Assembly (NCBI RefSeq): GCF_029309905.1
Contig: NZ_JARBJP010000002.1
Span: 248,001 to 312,000 of the forward strand
DNA from: Brytella acorum
GTDB lineage: Bacteria > Pseudomonadota > Alphaproteobacteria > Acetobacterales > Acetobacteraceae
Direction of reading: 5' to 3'
Length of the DNA stretch: 64,000 nucleotides
In this document: one piece after another, positions 54,095 to 63,020 of the stretch
Layout of the letters: every line of letters starts with the position of its first letter
Numbering within the stretch: position 1 is the stretch's first letter
The notes under the pieces: generated by a model
What the model was told of the DNA's origin: nothing
The model's database searches: none
What the model saw: only the letters and a program-made list of their open reading frames with translations
Translations under genes and position numbers: made by a program

Positions 54095-55156
54095 TTACTG
54101 GGGCGGCAGAGCGATCTTCAGGATGGACGGACCACCGGCTACGGGCACATAAAGCGTATGCCCGTCCGGCGTGACGGTCGGAACCGCAGCCTGCGCCAGG
54201 CGCGGATCGCGCAGAAGCCAGAGCGGGATGCGCGCACTGCTGAAACTCAACAACTGCGCCGATGCGACGTCCGTCATGTAGAGCGTATCGTTCGCACTGG
54301 TCGTCATGCCGCCCAGGGTGGGGGTCTCCCGCCACTTCACGATCCCGTCGAGCTGCTCGACCGGTCCATAGGAGGGATCGGTGAGAAGCTCGGTCGAGAG
54401 GCGATATAGCGGGCCGCATGGTGGCTGATAAAACAGCCATTTGCCGTCATGCGTGAGGGCGAGCAGGCTGACATCCCGTGCAATCGCGTGACCATTCGCG
54501 TCCAGAACCGGCTTGCCCGCCACGACCATGGCCTGTCGGCCGCGCACCGAAGGGTCGTCCTCGATGAAACGCTTTCCCTTGCCGTCATGAAGGTTGAGCA
54601 CGGCGAGTGCTGCGTGTCCTTCATCAGCCAGATAGGCAAAATTTCCATGAATGACGAGTGCGGCGAACCGACTGCCGGGGACCCTGGTCTCGGGAGGAAG
54701 GGGCCAGTGTCCAAGAGGCGTCTCTGAACGTCCATCCACTTCTGTCAGGGACCATGGTCCCTCGGAGCGCACGCCGGCATCGAGGATCCAGATATGACCC
54801 GCGTCATCCGCCGTCAGCTCGATCGGATTGGCCAGATCGGATGAGGCTGTGGCGGGAAACGGGGTCGTATGTCCATCCTCGGCGATTATGGCGACGGACG
54901 GCGTGGCGCCGGTGCTCGATGCCTGCCTTTGTCCCACCAGTTTCCCGGCCGCCGTGATGGCCAGGCTGTGCCATGGGATGCCGTCCGGCGTCGGAATGAC
55001 CTGAGATATGACCGCGGGCTGCGTCGGGGCGGCCCAGGGACGCTCATGTTCCCAGCGATCAGCCGCGTGGGCGGCCATTCCGGCATGAAATCCGATGGTG
55101 AGCGCGCTCAGGAGCCACGTTCGGGGCGAAGGAAGGGATGTCGGTCGGGGAAGCAT
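54095..55156 (-). CDS. Yellow/major-royal-jelly-like secreted beta-propeller
   Basis: A 353-residue exported protein with a signal peptide (about 1-32, ending AAHAAD). The body resembles the yellow/MRJP family: GHIWILDAGV, LADEGHAALAVLNL, LALTHDGKWLFYQPP followed by LYRLSTELL, and GMTTSANDTLYMTDV are the recurring blade motifs. Insect members bind amines or act on dopachrome; the bacterial role is unknown. The ATG at 55156 is chosen because it opens the signal peptide. It stands alone on the minus strand upstream of thrC in genome order. Confidence 0.72.
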   Translation of the reverse strand: MLPRPTSLPSPRTWLLSALTIGFHAGMAAHAADRWEHERPWAAPTQPAVISQVIPTPDGIPWHSLAITAAGKLVGQRQASSTGATPSVAIIAEDGHTTPFPATASSDLANPIELTADDAGHIWILDAGVRSEGPWSLTEVDGRSETPLGHWPLPPETRVPGSRFAALVIHGNFAYLADEGHAALAVLNLHDGKGKRFIEDDPSVRGRQAMVVAGKPVLDANGHAIARDVSLLALTHDGKWLFYQPPCGPLYRLSTELLTDPSYGPVEQLDGIVKWRETPTLGGMTTSANDTLYMTDVASAQLLSFSSARIPLWLLRDPRLAQAAVPTVTPDGHTLYVPVAGGPSILKIALPPQ

Positions 55157-55240
55157 AATGAGACACTGTCGCGCCAATGAGGACGGGAGGCAAGCGCGTC
55201 CGGGTCGGCGTCGCGGTAATGTCCCCAGGTGGTGGACGTG

Positions 55241-55549
55241 TCAGCTGAGCGATTCGAATTCCAGAGGCTGTACGTCCAGTTTTTTGATGGGGACGCGTTG
55301 CTGGCTGACGAGCCAGTCGTTCCTCTCGATCGCGATCGGGAAGAGTGGTGTCGTACTCATCATGATGGCATTATCAAGCGTCAGGCACTCGGGGGTCCAG
55401 CGACCGTCGGGATATTTGGCGACGAACCGGCCCGTTTCCGTCCGCATGACAAAAACGGGAATAGTTTTCACGACACTCTCATGAGAAATCGTTACGAAAA
55501 TAGTCCCCGGGGCTGAGCCCGTTCTCTGCTCGATTTGCATCGATTGCAT
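55241..55549 (-). CDS. Hypothetical protein
   Basis: A 102-residue soluble protein that I do not recognise, with no signal or membrane segment. It looks real: a GTGGAAG ribosome site precedes the ATG at 55549, and the amino-acid use is balanced (several Ile, Val, Thr, Phe) rather than the Arg/Ser-rich pattern of frame shadows. A predicted mainly beta N-terminal half (IFVTISHESVVKTIPVFVM) is followed by GRFVAKYPDGRWTPE. It is divergent from the TPR glycosyltransferase gene. Confidence 0.6.
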   Translation of the reverse strand: MQSMQIEQRTGSAPGTIFVTISHESVVKTIPVFVMRTETGRFVAKYPDGRWTPECLTLDNAIMMSTTPLFPIAIERNDWLVSQQRVPIKKLDVQPLEFESLS

Positions 55550-55594
55550 CTTCCACGCATTGGGGCGGCCAGACCCAGAACTACGCGAGTAGAT

Positions 55595-55639
55595 ATGAAT
55601 TATTTCTTAACGAATTATGGTTTTATAAACGAATTACGG
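55595..55639 (+). promoter_or_regulatory. Repeated AT-rich motif upstream of the TPR glycosyltransferase
   Basis: ACGAATTATGG (55610-55620) and ACGAATTACGG (55629-55639) are direct repeats 19 bases apart, differing at one position. A related ATGAATTAT lies at 55595-55603. They occupy the 107-base space before the gene at 55657 and could be operator or promoter elements for either divergent gene. Confidence 0.4.
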
Positions 55640-55656
55640 AGATTCCGAGCGAGATC

Positions 55657-57405
55657 ATGAGCCAAAATCCCTTTGAGGTCATGCGGCGGCGGGAGCAGGC
55701 TGATACGGGGATGGCTCTGCTCGCCGGTGGGCGCGTCGCCGAGGCCGAAGCCCGCTTCAAGGCTTTACTGACGGACGAAGCCGGGAATCCGGAGGCTCTG
55801 CACGGTCTTGCCTGTGTGGCGCTTGCGAGCGGCAAGGCCGCGCTGGCCATAGGGCTGGCGGGGCGCGCCCTGAATGATGGAAACCTCTCTGAAGCCCAGC
55901 GGGGGCGTTTTCATCTCACCCTTGCGCAGGGGCTCGCCGATGAGCACCATCTCGAACCGGCCCGCGCTGCGCTGCATGTTTCCATTCTTTTGCAGCCCCT
56001 GAATCCGCGAGCACATCTTCTGATGGGCACCATACTGGCAGGGCTTGGTCGGCTCGATGACAGTCTCATCGCCCTGTCGGAAGCGTTGCGCCTTGCGCCG
56101 GATGACCTGTCCTGCATGCAGGCTCTCGGAGCGCAATTGATGCGTGCGGAGCGCAAGGCCGAGGCCGTCGGGGTCTTTCAGGACATCGTCGCCCGACAAC
56201 CTGATCTTGCAGCCGCCTGGGCCAATCTGGGCGCCGCACTCTTCGAGTGTGGCGCGTTCGAGGAAGCCCATGCTGCGCTTCTGCGGGCTGTCGAGACGTC
56301 CGATGATGTCGCTGCCGAAACCTTGAACAATCTCGGTCTGGTCGAAATGGCGCGGGGGCATTTGCTCGCCGCCGGTCGCGCCTTTGAGGATGCGGCGAGA
56401 CGGGCGCCCGATGACCTGCGCGTTCGCAACAACCATGCGACGCTTCTCTCGGAGCTGGGAGAGGCGAAACGGGCCAGCGCCAGTCTGCGGGACATCATGA
56501 TCACGAATGCGGGCGAGGAAGCGGTGAGGGCGGAATTCAACCATGCTGCGCTCCTTCTCGGACAGGGACGCATGGCGGAGGGATGGGCCGCGTTCCAGTC
56601 TCGAAGCGCCTTCGTTCCTCTGGCTCCGGAAACATGGGACGGCCAGCCCACGGATCGGCCCGTGACCATTCACGCTGAGCAGGGACTCGGGGATATCGTG
56701 CAGTTTCTGCGTTATCTGCCGATGGCCGCTGAACGCGCCCCTTTGCGCGTCTGTCTGCCAGATGCCGCCGGGAAACTGCTCGCCTTGATGCCCTCTCTGG
56801 CGAATTTGCCGCCCGGTCGGGTTCAGGTCGCGTCTGCTTCTGAGGAGGGATTGTCCGCCAACCTTCTGAGCTTGCCGTTTCTGCTGCACTGTCACGACGC
56901 GCCCGACCCCGCGCCGTATTTCGTCGTGGATGTCGGGCCGGTGGGGGGACGTGTCGGGATCATGTGGTCGGGGAGTCGCCATTATCGTTTCGATCGTCGC
57001 CGTTCTCTGACGCGCGCCCAGATTGCCCCCGTTTTCGACGTTCCGGGTGTTGAATTTCTGTGTCTCCAGAAAGACGTGTCCGATGCGGATCTGGCTGGCA
57101 TGATCCATGCCGACATGTCGGATCTGGCGGCGACGGCGCGTGCGGTTGCGTCATGTGAACTGATCATCGGCGTGGACAGCGTCGTCGTGCATCTGGCCGG
57201 GGCGCTGGGCCGACCTGCGTGGCTCCTGAACCGTTACGGCGGAGACTGGCGGTGGCGTGGCCCCTCCTGGTACGAAAGCATTACGATGTTTCAGGCCACT
57301 ACCCCCGATGTGCCGGATATCGCGTGGCCTCCGGTCGTCGCCAGGGTCGTGGAAGCCCTGAGGGCGGACGTGTCAGGCGGCGTCCTCGCGAGCAAGAGAG
57401 GCTGA
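55657..57405 (+). CDS. TPR-repeat protein with C-terminal glycosyltransferase-like domain, second copy
   Basis: A 582-residue protein: tetratricopeptide repeats over about 15-300 (for example NPRAHLLMGTILAGLGRLDD and DLAAAWANLGAALFECGAFE), then a GT-like domain with EQGLGDIVQFLRYLP, IMWSGSRHYRFDRRRSL and GVDSVVVHLAGALGRPAWLL. The same design and motifs occur in the protein at 21431-22945, though the two are clearly diverged. The acceptor is unknown; glycan or protein glycosylation is likely from the family. Its last 33 bases overlap the convergent glnD gene. Confidence 0.8.
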   Translation: MSQNPFEVMRRREQADTGMALLAGGRVAEAEARFKALLTDEAGNPEALHGLACVALASGKAALAIGLAGRALNDGNLSEAQRGRFHLTLAQGLADEHHLEPARAALHVSILLQPLNPRAHLLMGTILAGLGRLDDSLIALSEALRLAPDDLSCMQALGAQLMRAERKAEAVGVFQDIVARQPDLAAAWANLGAALFECGAFEEAHAALLRAVETSDDVAAETLNNLGLVEMARGHLLAAGRAFEDAARRAPDDLRVRNNHATLLSELGEAKRASASLRDIMITNAGEEAVRAEFNHAALLLGQGRMAEGWAAFQSRSAFVPLAPETWDGQPTDRPVTIHAEQGLGDIVQFLRYLPMAAERAPLRVCLPDAAGKLLALMPSLANLPPGRVQVASASEEGLSANLLSLPFLLHCHDAPDPAPYFVVDVGPVGGRVGIMWSGSRHYRFDRRRSLTRAQIAPVFDVPGVEFLCLQKDVSDADLAGMIHADMSDLAATARAVASCELIIGVDSVVVHLAGALGRPAWLLNRYGGDWRWRGPSWYESITMFQATTPDVPDIAWPPVVARVVEALRADVSGGVLASKRG

Positions 57406-60222
57406 CTCTCCCTTGCGGAGAACCTCGAGAATGATGCCTCGGATTTCAGCGATTCGGGCATCACCGATGATTTTCTTTCCGTCCAGATCGCGGACGTAGA
57501 ACACGTCCACCGCGCGGACGCCATAGGTCGTCACATGGGCGGAGGATATCTGGAGGTTCTGCTCGCTGATGGCCTGGGTGACGTCATGGAGCAGGCCGGG
57601 ACGATCGCGTCCGTTCACTTCGATAATGGTGTAGCGGTCCGAGGCGCCATTATCGATGACCACGCGTGGAGGCACGTGAATCGCGCGCATCCGGCGGCCC
57701 GGGCGACGATGCTGCGAGACCCGTTCGATTTCCCGGTCCACGTTCAGGACCCCGGCAAGGGACTGGTTGACGAGCTTGCGAAGGCGTCCAAGCTGGGCGG
57801 ATGTTTCGAACGCGTGGCCCTGGGCGTTCTGCACCCAGAAGGTGTCCAGCGCCATGCCATCGCTCAGCGTGTGGATGCGGGCATCGACAATCGACGCTCC
57901 GGCGACCGCCAATGCGCCCGTAATGAGGCTGAACAGGCCCGAATGATCCGCACTCAGCGTCGTGATTTCTGTAATGTCCCGGGAGGGAATGGCCAGCGCC
58001 TCCACCGTGACCGGCGCCTGATTCGTCTGGGCCTCAGCGACGAGATGGGCGTGACGCATATGGGTGTCCGCGTCGAAGCCCAGCCAGTAGCCGGCATAAC
58101 CAAGGCCGAGGAAATGCTCGACCTGCTCTGCTGGCATACCCTGCCGGAGCAGGCCGTCGCGGGCCATTTCCTTGGCGCGATCCACACGCACGTCCCGTTC
58201 TTCGGCGGCCATTCCGCCTTCGAGAACCTCCGCGACGCGCGTGTAAAGCTCGCGCAGAAGCGTGGCTTTCCAGGCGTTCCAGACGGTGGGGTTGACGGCG
58301 CGGGTATCGGCGATGGTCAGGAGAAGGAGAAGGCGCAGACGCTCGGGAGACTGGATGGTGTCGGCCAGGTCGAGAATGGTACGGGGATCGTCGATATCAC
58401 GACGGAAAGCTGTCTGGCTTAGAAGCAGATGATGCAGCACGAGCCACGAAACGGTTTCCGTTTCTTCGATATCCAGACCAAGGGCGGGGCAGAGCTGGAG
58501 GGCGACTTCGGAGCCGAGTTCGGAATGATCGCCGCCGCGTCCCTTGGCGATGTCATGGATCAGCGTGGCGATATACAGGGCGCGGCGCGACTGGACGTCA
58601 TGAGCCAGAGCATAGGCGAGGGGAATCTCGTCGGCCATCCGCCCCTGCTCGATACAGCCAAGCATGCGGACGGCTTCGATGTTGTGCACGTCCACAGTAT
58701 AGATATGATACGTGTCGAACTGCATCTGACCAACGATACGCGACCAGTCCGGCAGGATGGCGCCGAGCAGACCGGTTTCGCTCAGCAGCGCCGCCCAGTC
58801 CGCTCCGCTTTTTGGCTGCGCGGTGCGCGAAACATTCGCGCCCTCCCGGGTCGGCGCGCAAAGCAGGCGCGTGAGGCATTCCATGGTTGCGAGATCGCCG
58901 CGCAGCGCGACGCCCCGTCGTTCATGACGGATCAGCTGCTGCCAGACCAGCGGATGAAGGGGGAGGCGATGGCGACGCGCACAGTCGAGCATCCCGATCA
59001 TGCGGGCTGGATATTTCTCGAAATCATGCTCGGGTATGGGTGCTATCTGCCCATCGATCAAACACGCATCCGTGCTCGCCAGTTCCTGAGCCAGTTCAGG
59101 TTCCGTCGGATCAATCCGAGGCGCGCCCAGAAGGTGCTCGATGATCGCGGGTTCAAGCACATGCGTCAGGCGCATGACTTCCCGGGCCGTCAGGAAATAG
59201 TGGCGCATGAAGCGCTCGACGCCGACCTGCCGCCCATGCCCGGCATAGCCCATGCGGCCGCCGACGACAGGCTGCATATCGAACAGAAGCCGCTCGTCGG
59301 CACGCCCCGCGATGTAGTGAAGATGCATGCGAACCGTCCACAGCAGGTTCCACGCGCGACGCGCCCGGTTCGTTTCCTGCTCGGTCAGAAGGCCGCATGA
59401 GGCAAAGAACGGTGTCGTCCCGTCGCGCTCCGCGGCGGGATTCATGCCGCCGGGACCAAGTGCTGCGCGTCCGAGCCAGTTCAGCGTCTGGAGATCCCGC
59501 AGACCGCCGGGACCTTCCTTGACGTTCGGCTCCACCATATGGGGATTTTCTTCAAACCGGCGATGGCGTTCGGCGCGCTCCGCCATTTTGTCGCGAATGA
59601 ATTCCGCAGCCTGTTCCGGCGACGGATTATAGCGCTGACCGAACGTTTCAAAAAGCTTTCGCGAACCCCACAGCATCCTCGCGTCGATTAATGTGGTGCG
59701 AACCGTGAGATCCTCTCGCGCGGCTTCGAGACAGCCTTCGATAGAGCGCGTGGCATGGCCGACCCTGAGGCCCAGATCCCACAGAAAATAAAGAATATAT
59801 TCGATCTGCGCCGAGACTTCGGGTGTCAGTTCATCTTCCGTGAGGAAAAGAAGATCGATGTCACTGAAGGGTGCGAGCAGTCCCGCTCCGTAACCACCCG
59901 TCGCGCAGACGCAGAAAGATGGCGGCGGAGCCACGGTCTTTCCGGGAGCATTGACGCGTGCGGCGAATGTGGCGAGACGCTCGATCACGCCATCGGTCAG
60001 TGTCGCCAGAAGTCCGGCGGCCGCGATGCCCTTGAGGCGCCGGGTTTCGAACAGTTGCCTGATTTCGCCATATTGACGTCCTAGGTGAAGCCGGAAAATG
60101 CCGACGGCTTCATCACGGGACAGAAGGCTTCCCTCTCCAATGCTGGCACTCGCGCTGGCGAGAGCGGCTTCGAGGCTGGCTCGCATATCGTCGGTGCCTG
60201 TGGCGTGGAAAGGGCGCATCAA
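57373..60222 (-). CDS. glnD: PII uridylyltransferase/uridylyl-removing enzyme
   Basis: Nitrogen sensor that adds or removes UMP on PII proteins according to glutamine. It has 949 residues: nucleotidyltransferase motif GGYGAGLLAPFSDID (109-123) with the metal Asp pair, an HD hydrolase domain (LIHDIAKGRGGDHSELG, near 555-600) and two ACT domains (about 755-945) that bind glutamine. In the first motif most homologues have Arg in GYGR; here it is Ala. An internal ATG 36 bases in is a possible start. It lies 63 bases downstream of the mutS stop. Confidence 0.95.
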   Translation of the reverse strand: MMRPFHATGTDDMRASLEAALASASASIGEGSLLSRDEAVGIFRLHLGRQYGEIRQLFETRRLKGIAAAGLLATLTDGVIERLATFAARVNAPGKTVAPPPSFCVCATGGYGAGLLAPFSDIDLLFLTEDELTPEVSAQIEYILYFLWDLGLRVGHATRSIEGCLEAAREDLTVRTTLIDARMLWGSRKLFETFGQRYNPSPEQAAEFIRDKMAERAERHRRFEENPHMVEPNVKEGPGGLRDLQTLNWLGRAALGPGGMNPAAERDGTTPFFASCGLLTEQETNRARRAWNLLWTVRMHLHYIAGRADERLLFDMQPVVGGRMGYAGHGRQVGVERFMRHYFLTAREVMRLTHVLEPAIIEHLLGAPRIDPTEPELAQELASTDACLIDGQIAPIPEHDFEKYPARMIGMLDCARRHRLPLHPLVWQQLIRHERRGVALRGDLATMECLTRLLCAPTREGANVSRTAQPKSGADWAALLSETGLLGAILPDWSRIVGQMQFDTYHIYTVDVHNIEAVRMLGCIEQGRMADEIPLAYALAHDVQSRRALYIATLIHDIAKGRGGDHSELGSEVALQLCPALGLDIEETETVSWLVLHHLLLSQTAFRRDIDDPRTILDLADTIQSPERLRLLLLLTIADTRAVNPTVWNAWKATLLRELYTRVAEVLEGGMAAEERDVRVDRAKEMARDGLLRQGMPAEQVEHFLGLGYAGYWLGFDADTHMRHAHLVAEAQTNQAPVTVEALAIPSRDITEITTLSADHSGLFSLITGALAVAGASIVDARIHTLSDGMALDTFWVQNAQGHAFETSAQLGRLRKLVNQSLAGVLNVDREIERVSQHRRPGRRMRAIHVPPRVVIDNGASDRYTIIEVNGRDRPGLLHDVTQAISEQNLQISSAHVTTYGVRAVDVFYVRDLDGKKIIGDARIAEIRGIILEVLRKGESASLAREDAA

Positions 60223-60285
60223 AATCCGTCATCAGGGCGGGAGGAAAGAAGGATTATCGCATTGCGACATGCGCCGGGTCCAGCT

Positions 60286-62934
60286 TTACGCAGGTGGATC
60301 GTCTGGCTCAAGCATCAGTTTTTTCAGACTGTAGAGCATCTGCAACGCTTCGCGCGGCGAAAGCGCGTCAGGATCGATTCCCTCGAGTTCGGCCCGGAGC
60401 GGATCGACCGCCACATGGGGTTCCGATTTTCCGGTCTGATCGAAAAGAGGAAGGGTCGGGCGTTGAAGCGTATGCTCCCGTTCCAGGGCCGCAAGGAGTC
60501 GTCCCGCGCGGCGAACGACCGGTTCGGGCACGCCTGCGAGCTGGGCGACATGAACTCCCCAGCTTTTACGCGCGCTGCCCGAACGCACCTCATGCTGGAA
60601 AATCACTTTGCCCTGCCATTCCCGCACCGCCATCGTGTAGGGCGTCAGGCGCGGCATGGAATCGGTCAGCGTGCCCAGTTCGTGAAAGTGGGTCGCGAAA
60701 ATCGTGCGGGAGCCGAGCTGGGAGTGAAGCGCTTCCAGCGTCGCCCAGGCGATCGCAAGGCCGTCGAGCGTCGCGGTGCCCCGACCGATCTCGTCGACGA
60801 CGACGAGGGAGCGCGGACCCGCCTGGCGGAGAATGGCGGCGGTCTCCGTCATTTCCACCATGAACGTGGAACGTCCGCGCGCGAGGTCGTCGGCTGCTCC
60901 CACGCGGGAAAAAAGACGGTCCACGACGCCGATCCGCGCTTTTTCCGCGGGAACCGGCAAACCGGCCTGTGCGAGAATGACGGCCAGCGCCGTCTGTCGC
61001 AGGAAGGTCGATTTGCCCGCCATGTTCGGGCCGGTCAGCAGCATGACCCGGTGTTCGGGAGGCAGGCGGCAGTCATTGGGAATAAACCGTGTCTGGCGGT
61101 CCAGCGCCGCCTCGACGACTGGATGACGGCATTGACGAAGCTCGAAACTCTGGTCGTCCGTCACCTCGGGACAACACCAGTCCCCGCCCTGCGCCAGATG
61201 GGCGGCGGATTGCACGACGTCGGCCAGCGCGAACATCTCCGCGATTTCGGGCAGGGCCTCGTGAGCGACGGCCTGCGCGACCAGTCCATTGAAAATCTGC
61301 CGTTCGAGGACGGAAGCGCGCTCTCCCGCGTCGAGGATGGCCCGGTCGAGTTCCGCAAGCTCCGGGGTCGAAAAACGAGCAAGGCTGGCCGTGCCCTGAC
61401 GGAAGGAGAGTTCGGCATGCGCCTTCAGCCTCGTCGCCATCCCCGCCGCCACTTCCATCACATAACCGAGCTGGGCGTGATGACGGATCTTGAGATTGGG
61501 GATGCCGAAGGTTTCGGCGTAGCGGGCCTGAAGGGCGGCAATGAGTTTGCGGCTGTCGTCGCGCAAGGCCCTGTAACGGTCCAGATCCGCATCGAATCCA
61601 GCGGCAATGACGCCACCGTCATCGAGCCGCGCGGGCAATTCGTCGGCAAGCGCCGCCGTCAGGCGGTCGAGCAGGGCGTCCGCGCGTCCGTAAAGTCCGG
61701 CGTTTATGTCGCGGATAAACCCTGGCGTTTCGCTTGAGCAGAGCGGCTGGAGGAGTACTACGAACGCATTGGCGGATTCAAGCGCATCCCGGATGGCCGC
61801 CAGATCGCGGGGCTGGCCCCGTCCGGCGGACATGCGGCCCAGGGCACGGGCGATATCCGGCACGCGCCGCAGGAGCTGCGCCACGGATGCGCGCAGTTCG
61901 GGCCTGTCGGCCAGCCATCGCCACGCCGCCTGTCTTTGCGCGATCAGGGCGATATCGGTCGTCGGACCTGCGATCCACGCTGCGAGAAGGCGCGAACCCG
62001 CGGCGCTGGAAGTGCGGCACACGGCTTCGAAAAGAGAATGCGTCGTGGTGCCGTCACGTCCGGACAGCAGGTCGAGACTGGCCCGGGTCGAGGGATCAAG
62101 ACCCAGCACGCCAGTCTCGCCCTGCGATATCGGACGCGACAGACGCGGCATCGCGCCTGCCTGACTGCGGCGAACGTATCCCAGCGCCATGGCGGCGGCG
62201 ATGGTTTCTTCTTCCTTGAAATCACCCAGAACGCCAGCCTGGGCAACGTCGAAGGCGCGCGCGATATCGGCCGCTGCTTTGTCCGCCGTTGGAACGACGA
62301 CCGACGGTGCGAGTCGGGGCGCGAAATCCGGCGGCACCAGTGCTGCGTCGGCGAGAATCTCCGCCGGATCGAGACGGCCCAGAAGCTCTCCGAGAGCATC
62401 GTGGGAGATCGCCTGGGTTTCGAAAACACCGGTTGAAATATCGATCCAGGCCGCGCCGATCTGATCGCTGCCGCCGCGACGGCCATGGGAAGGGCGCGCG
62501 AGAGCCAGAAGCAGGTTCTGGCGGCCCGCTTCGAGAAGCTCCTCTTCCGTCAGCGTTCCCGGGGTGACGAGACGCACGATCGCGCGATTGAGCGGGCCTT
62601 TGAGCGGCTTTTCACCGGGCTTGGGCGCGCTTTGCGTCTGTTCCGCGACGGCGACACGGAAGCCCCGCCGGATCAGGCGGGCGAGATAGGCCTGAGCGGC
62701 GGCGACGGGCACGCCGCACATGGAGATGGGTTCGCCGCCATGCTTGCCTCTTGTGGTCAGCGCAATGTCGAGCGCAAGCGCCGCCGTCTCGGCATCGCCG
62801 AAAAACAGTTCGTAAAAATCGCCCATGCGGAAAAACAGGAGCGCGTCCGGCTCCTGCTTTTTCAGGGCGAACCATTGCACCATCGCGGGCGTGGCGCCGT
62901 CGGGTGAGGGAGGCGGAGGAACGATGACGCTCAT
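60286..62934 (-). CDS. mutS: DNA mismatch repair protein MutS
   Basis: Recognises mismatches and starts repair. It has 882 residues with the Phe-X-Glu mismatch wedge at Phe40-Tyr41-Glu42 (MGDFYELFF), the connector and lever domains, Walker A TGPNMAGKST near residue 638, Walker B VVVDEIGRGT and the C-terminal THFHELG/helix-turn-helix region. Its length is close to the usual 850-880. glnD follows on the same strand. Confidence 0.96.
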   Translation of the reverse strand: MSVIVPPPPSPDGATPAMVQWFALKKQEPDALLFFRMGDFYELFFGDAETAALALDIALTTRGKHGGEPISMCGVPVAAAQAYLARLIRRGFRVAVAEQTQSAPKPGEKPLKGPLNRAIVRLVTPGTLTEEELLEAGRQNLLLALARPSHGRRGGSDQIGAAWIDISTGVFETQAISHDALGELLGRLDPAEILADAALVPPDFAPRLAPSVVVPTADKAAADIARAFDVAQAGVLGDFKEEETIAAAMALGYVRRSQAGAMPRLSRPISQGETGVLGLDPSTRASLDLLSGRDGTTTHSLFEAVCRTSSAAGSRLLAAWIAGPTTDIALIAQRQAAWRWLADRPELRASVAQLLRRVPDIARALGRMSAGRGQPRDLAAIRDALESANAFVVLLQPLCSSETPGFIRDINAGLYGRADALLDRLTAALADELPARLDDGGVIAAGFDADLDRYRALRDDSRKLIAALQARYAETFGIPNLKIRHHAQLGYVMEVAAGMATRLKAHAELSFRQGTASLARFSTPELAELDRAILDAGERASVLERQIFNGLVAQAVAHEALPEIAEMFALADVVQSAAHLAQGGDWCCPEVTDDQSFELRQCRHPVVEAALDRQTRFIPNDCRLPPEHRVMLLTGPNMAGKSTFLRQTALAVILAQAGLPVPAEKARIGVVDRLFSRVGAADDLARGRSTFMVEMTETAAILRQAGPRSLVVVDEIGRGTATLDGLAIAWATLEALHSQLGSRTIFATHFHELGTLTDSMPRLTPYTMAVREWQGKVIFQHEVRSGSARKSWGVHVAQLAGVPEPVVRRAGRLLAALEREHTLQRPTLPLFDQTGKSEPHVAVDPLRAELEGIDPDALSPREALQMLYSLKKLMLEPDDPPA

Positions 62935-63020
62935 ATCTGCGTGTTTACCGTTACGTTCTGATGAATGGAACCGCGATCCTCGGCACGAGATCAGTCAGCG
63001 GAAGATCAGTCGGCACAGGA

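Noticed and set aside
57535-59400. Two long plus-strand open frames (295 and 323 codons)
   Set aside because: Antisense to glnD, which is complete with the expected domains.
60085-61737. 550-codon plus-strand open frame
   Set aside because: Antisense to mutS, which is complete; the frame is Arg/Gly/His-rich.
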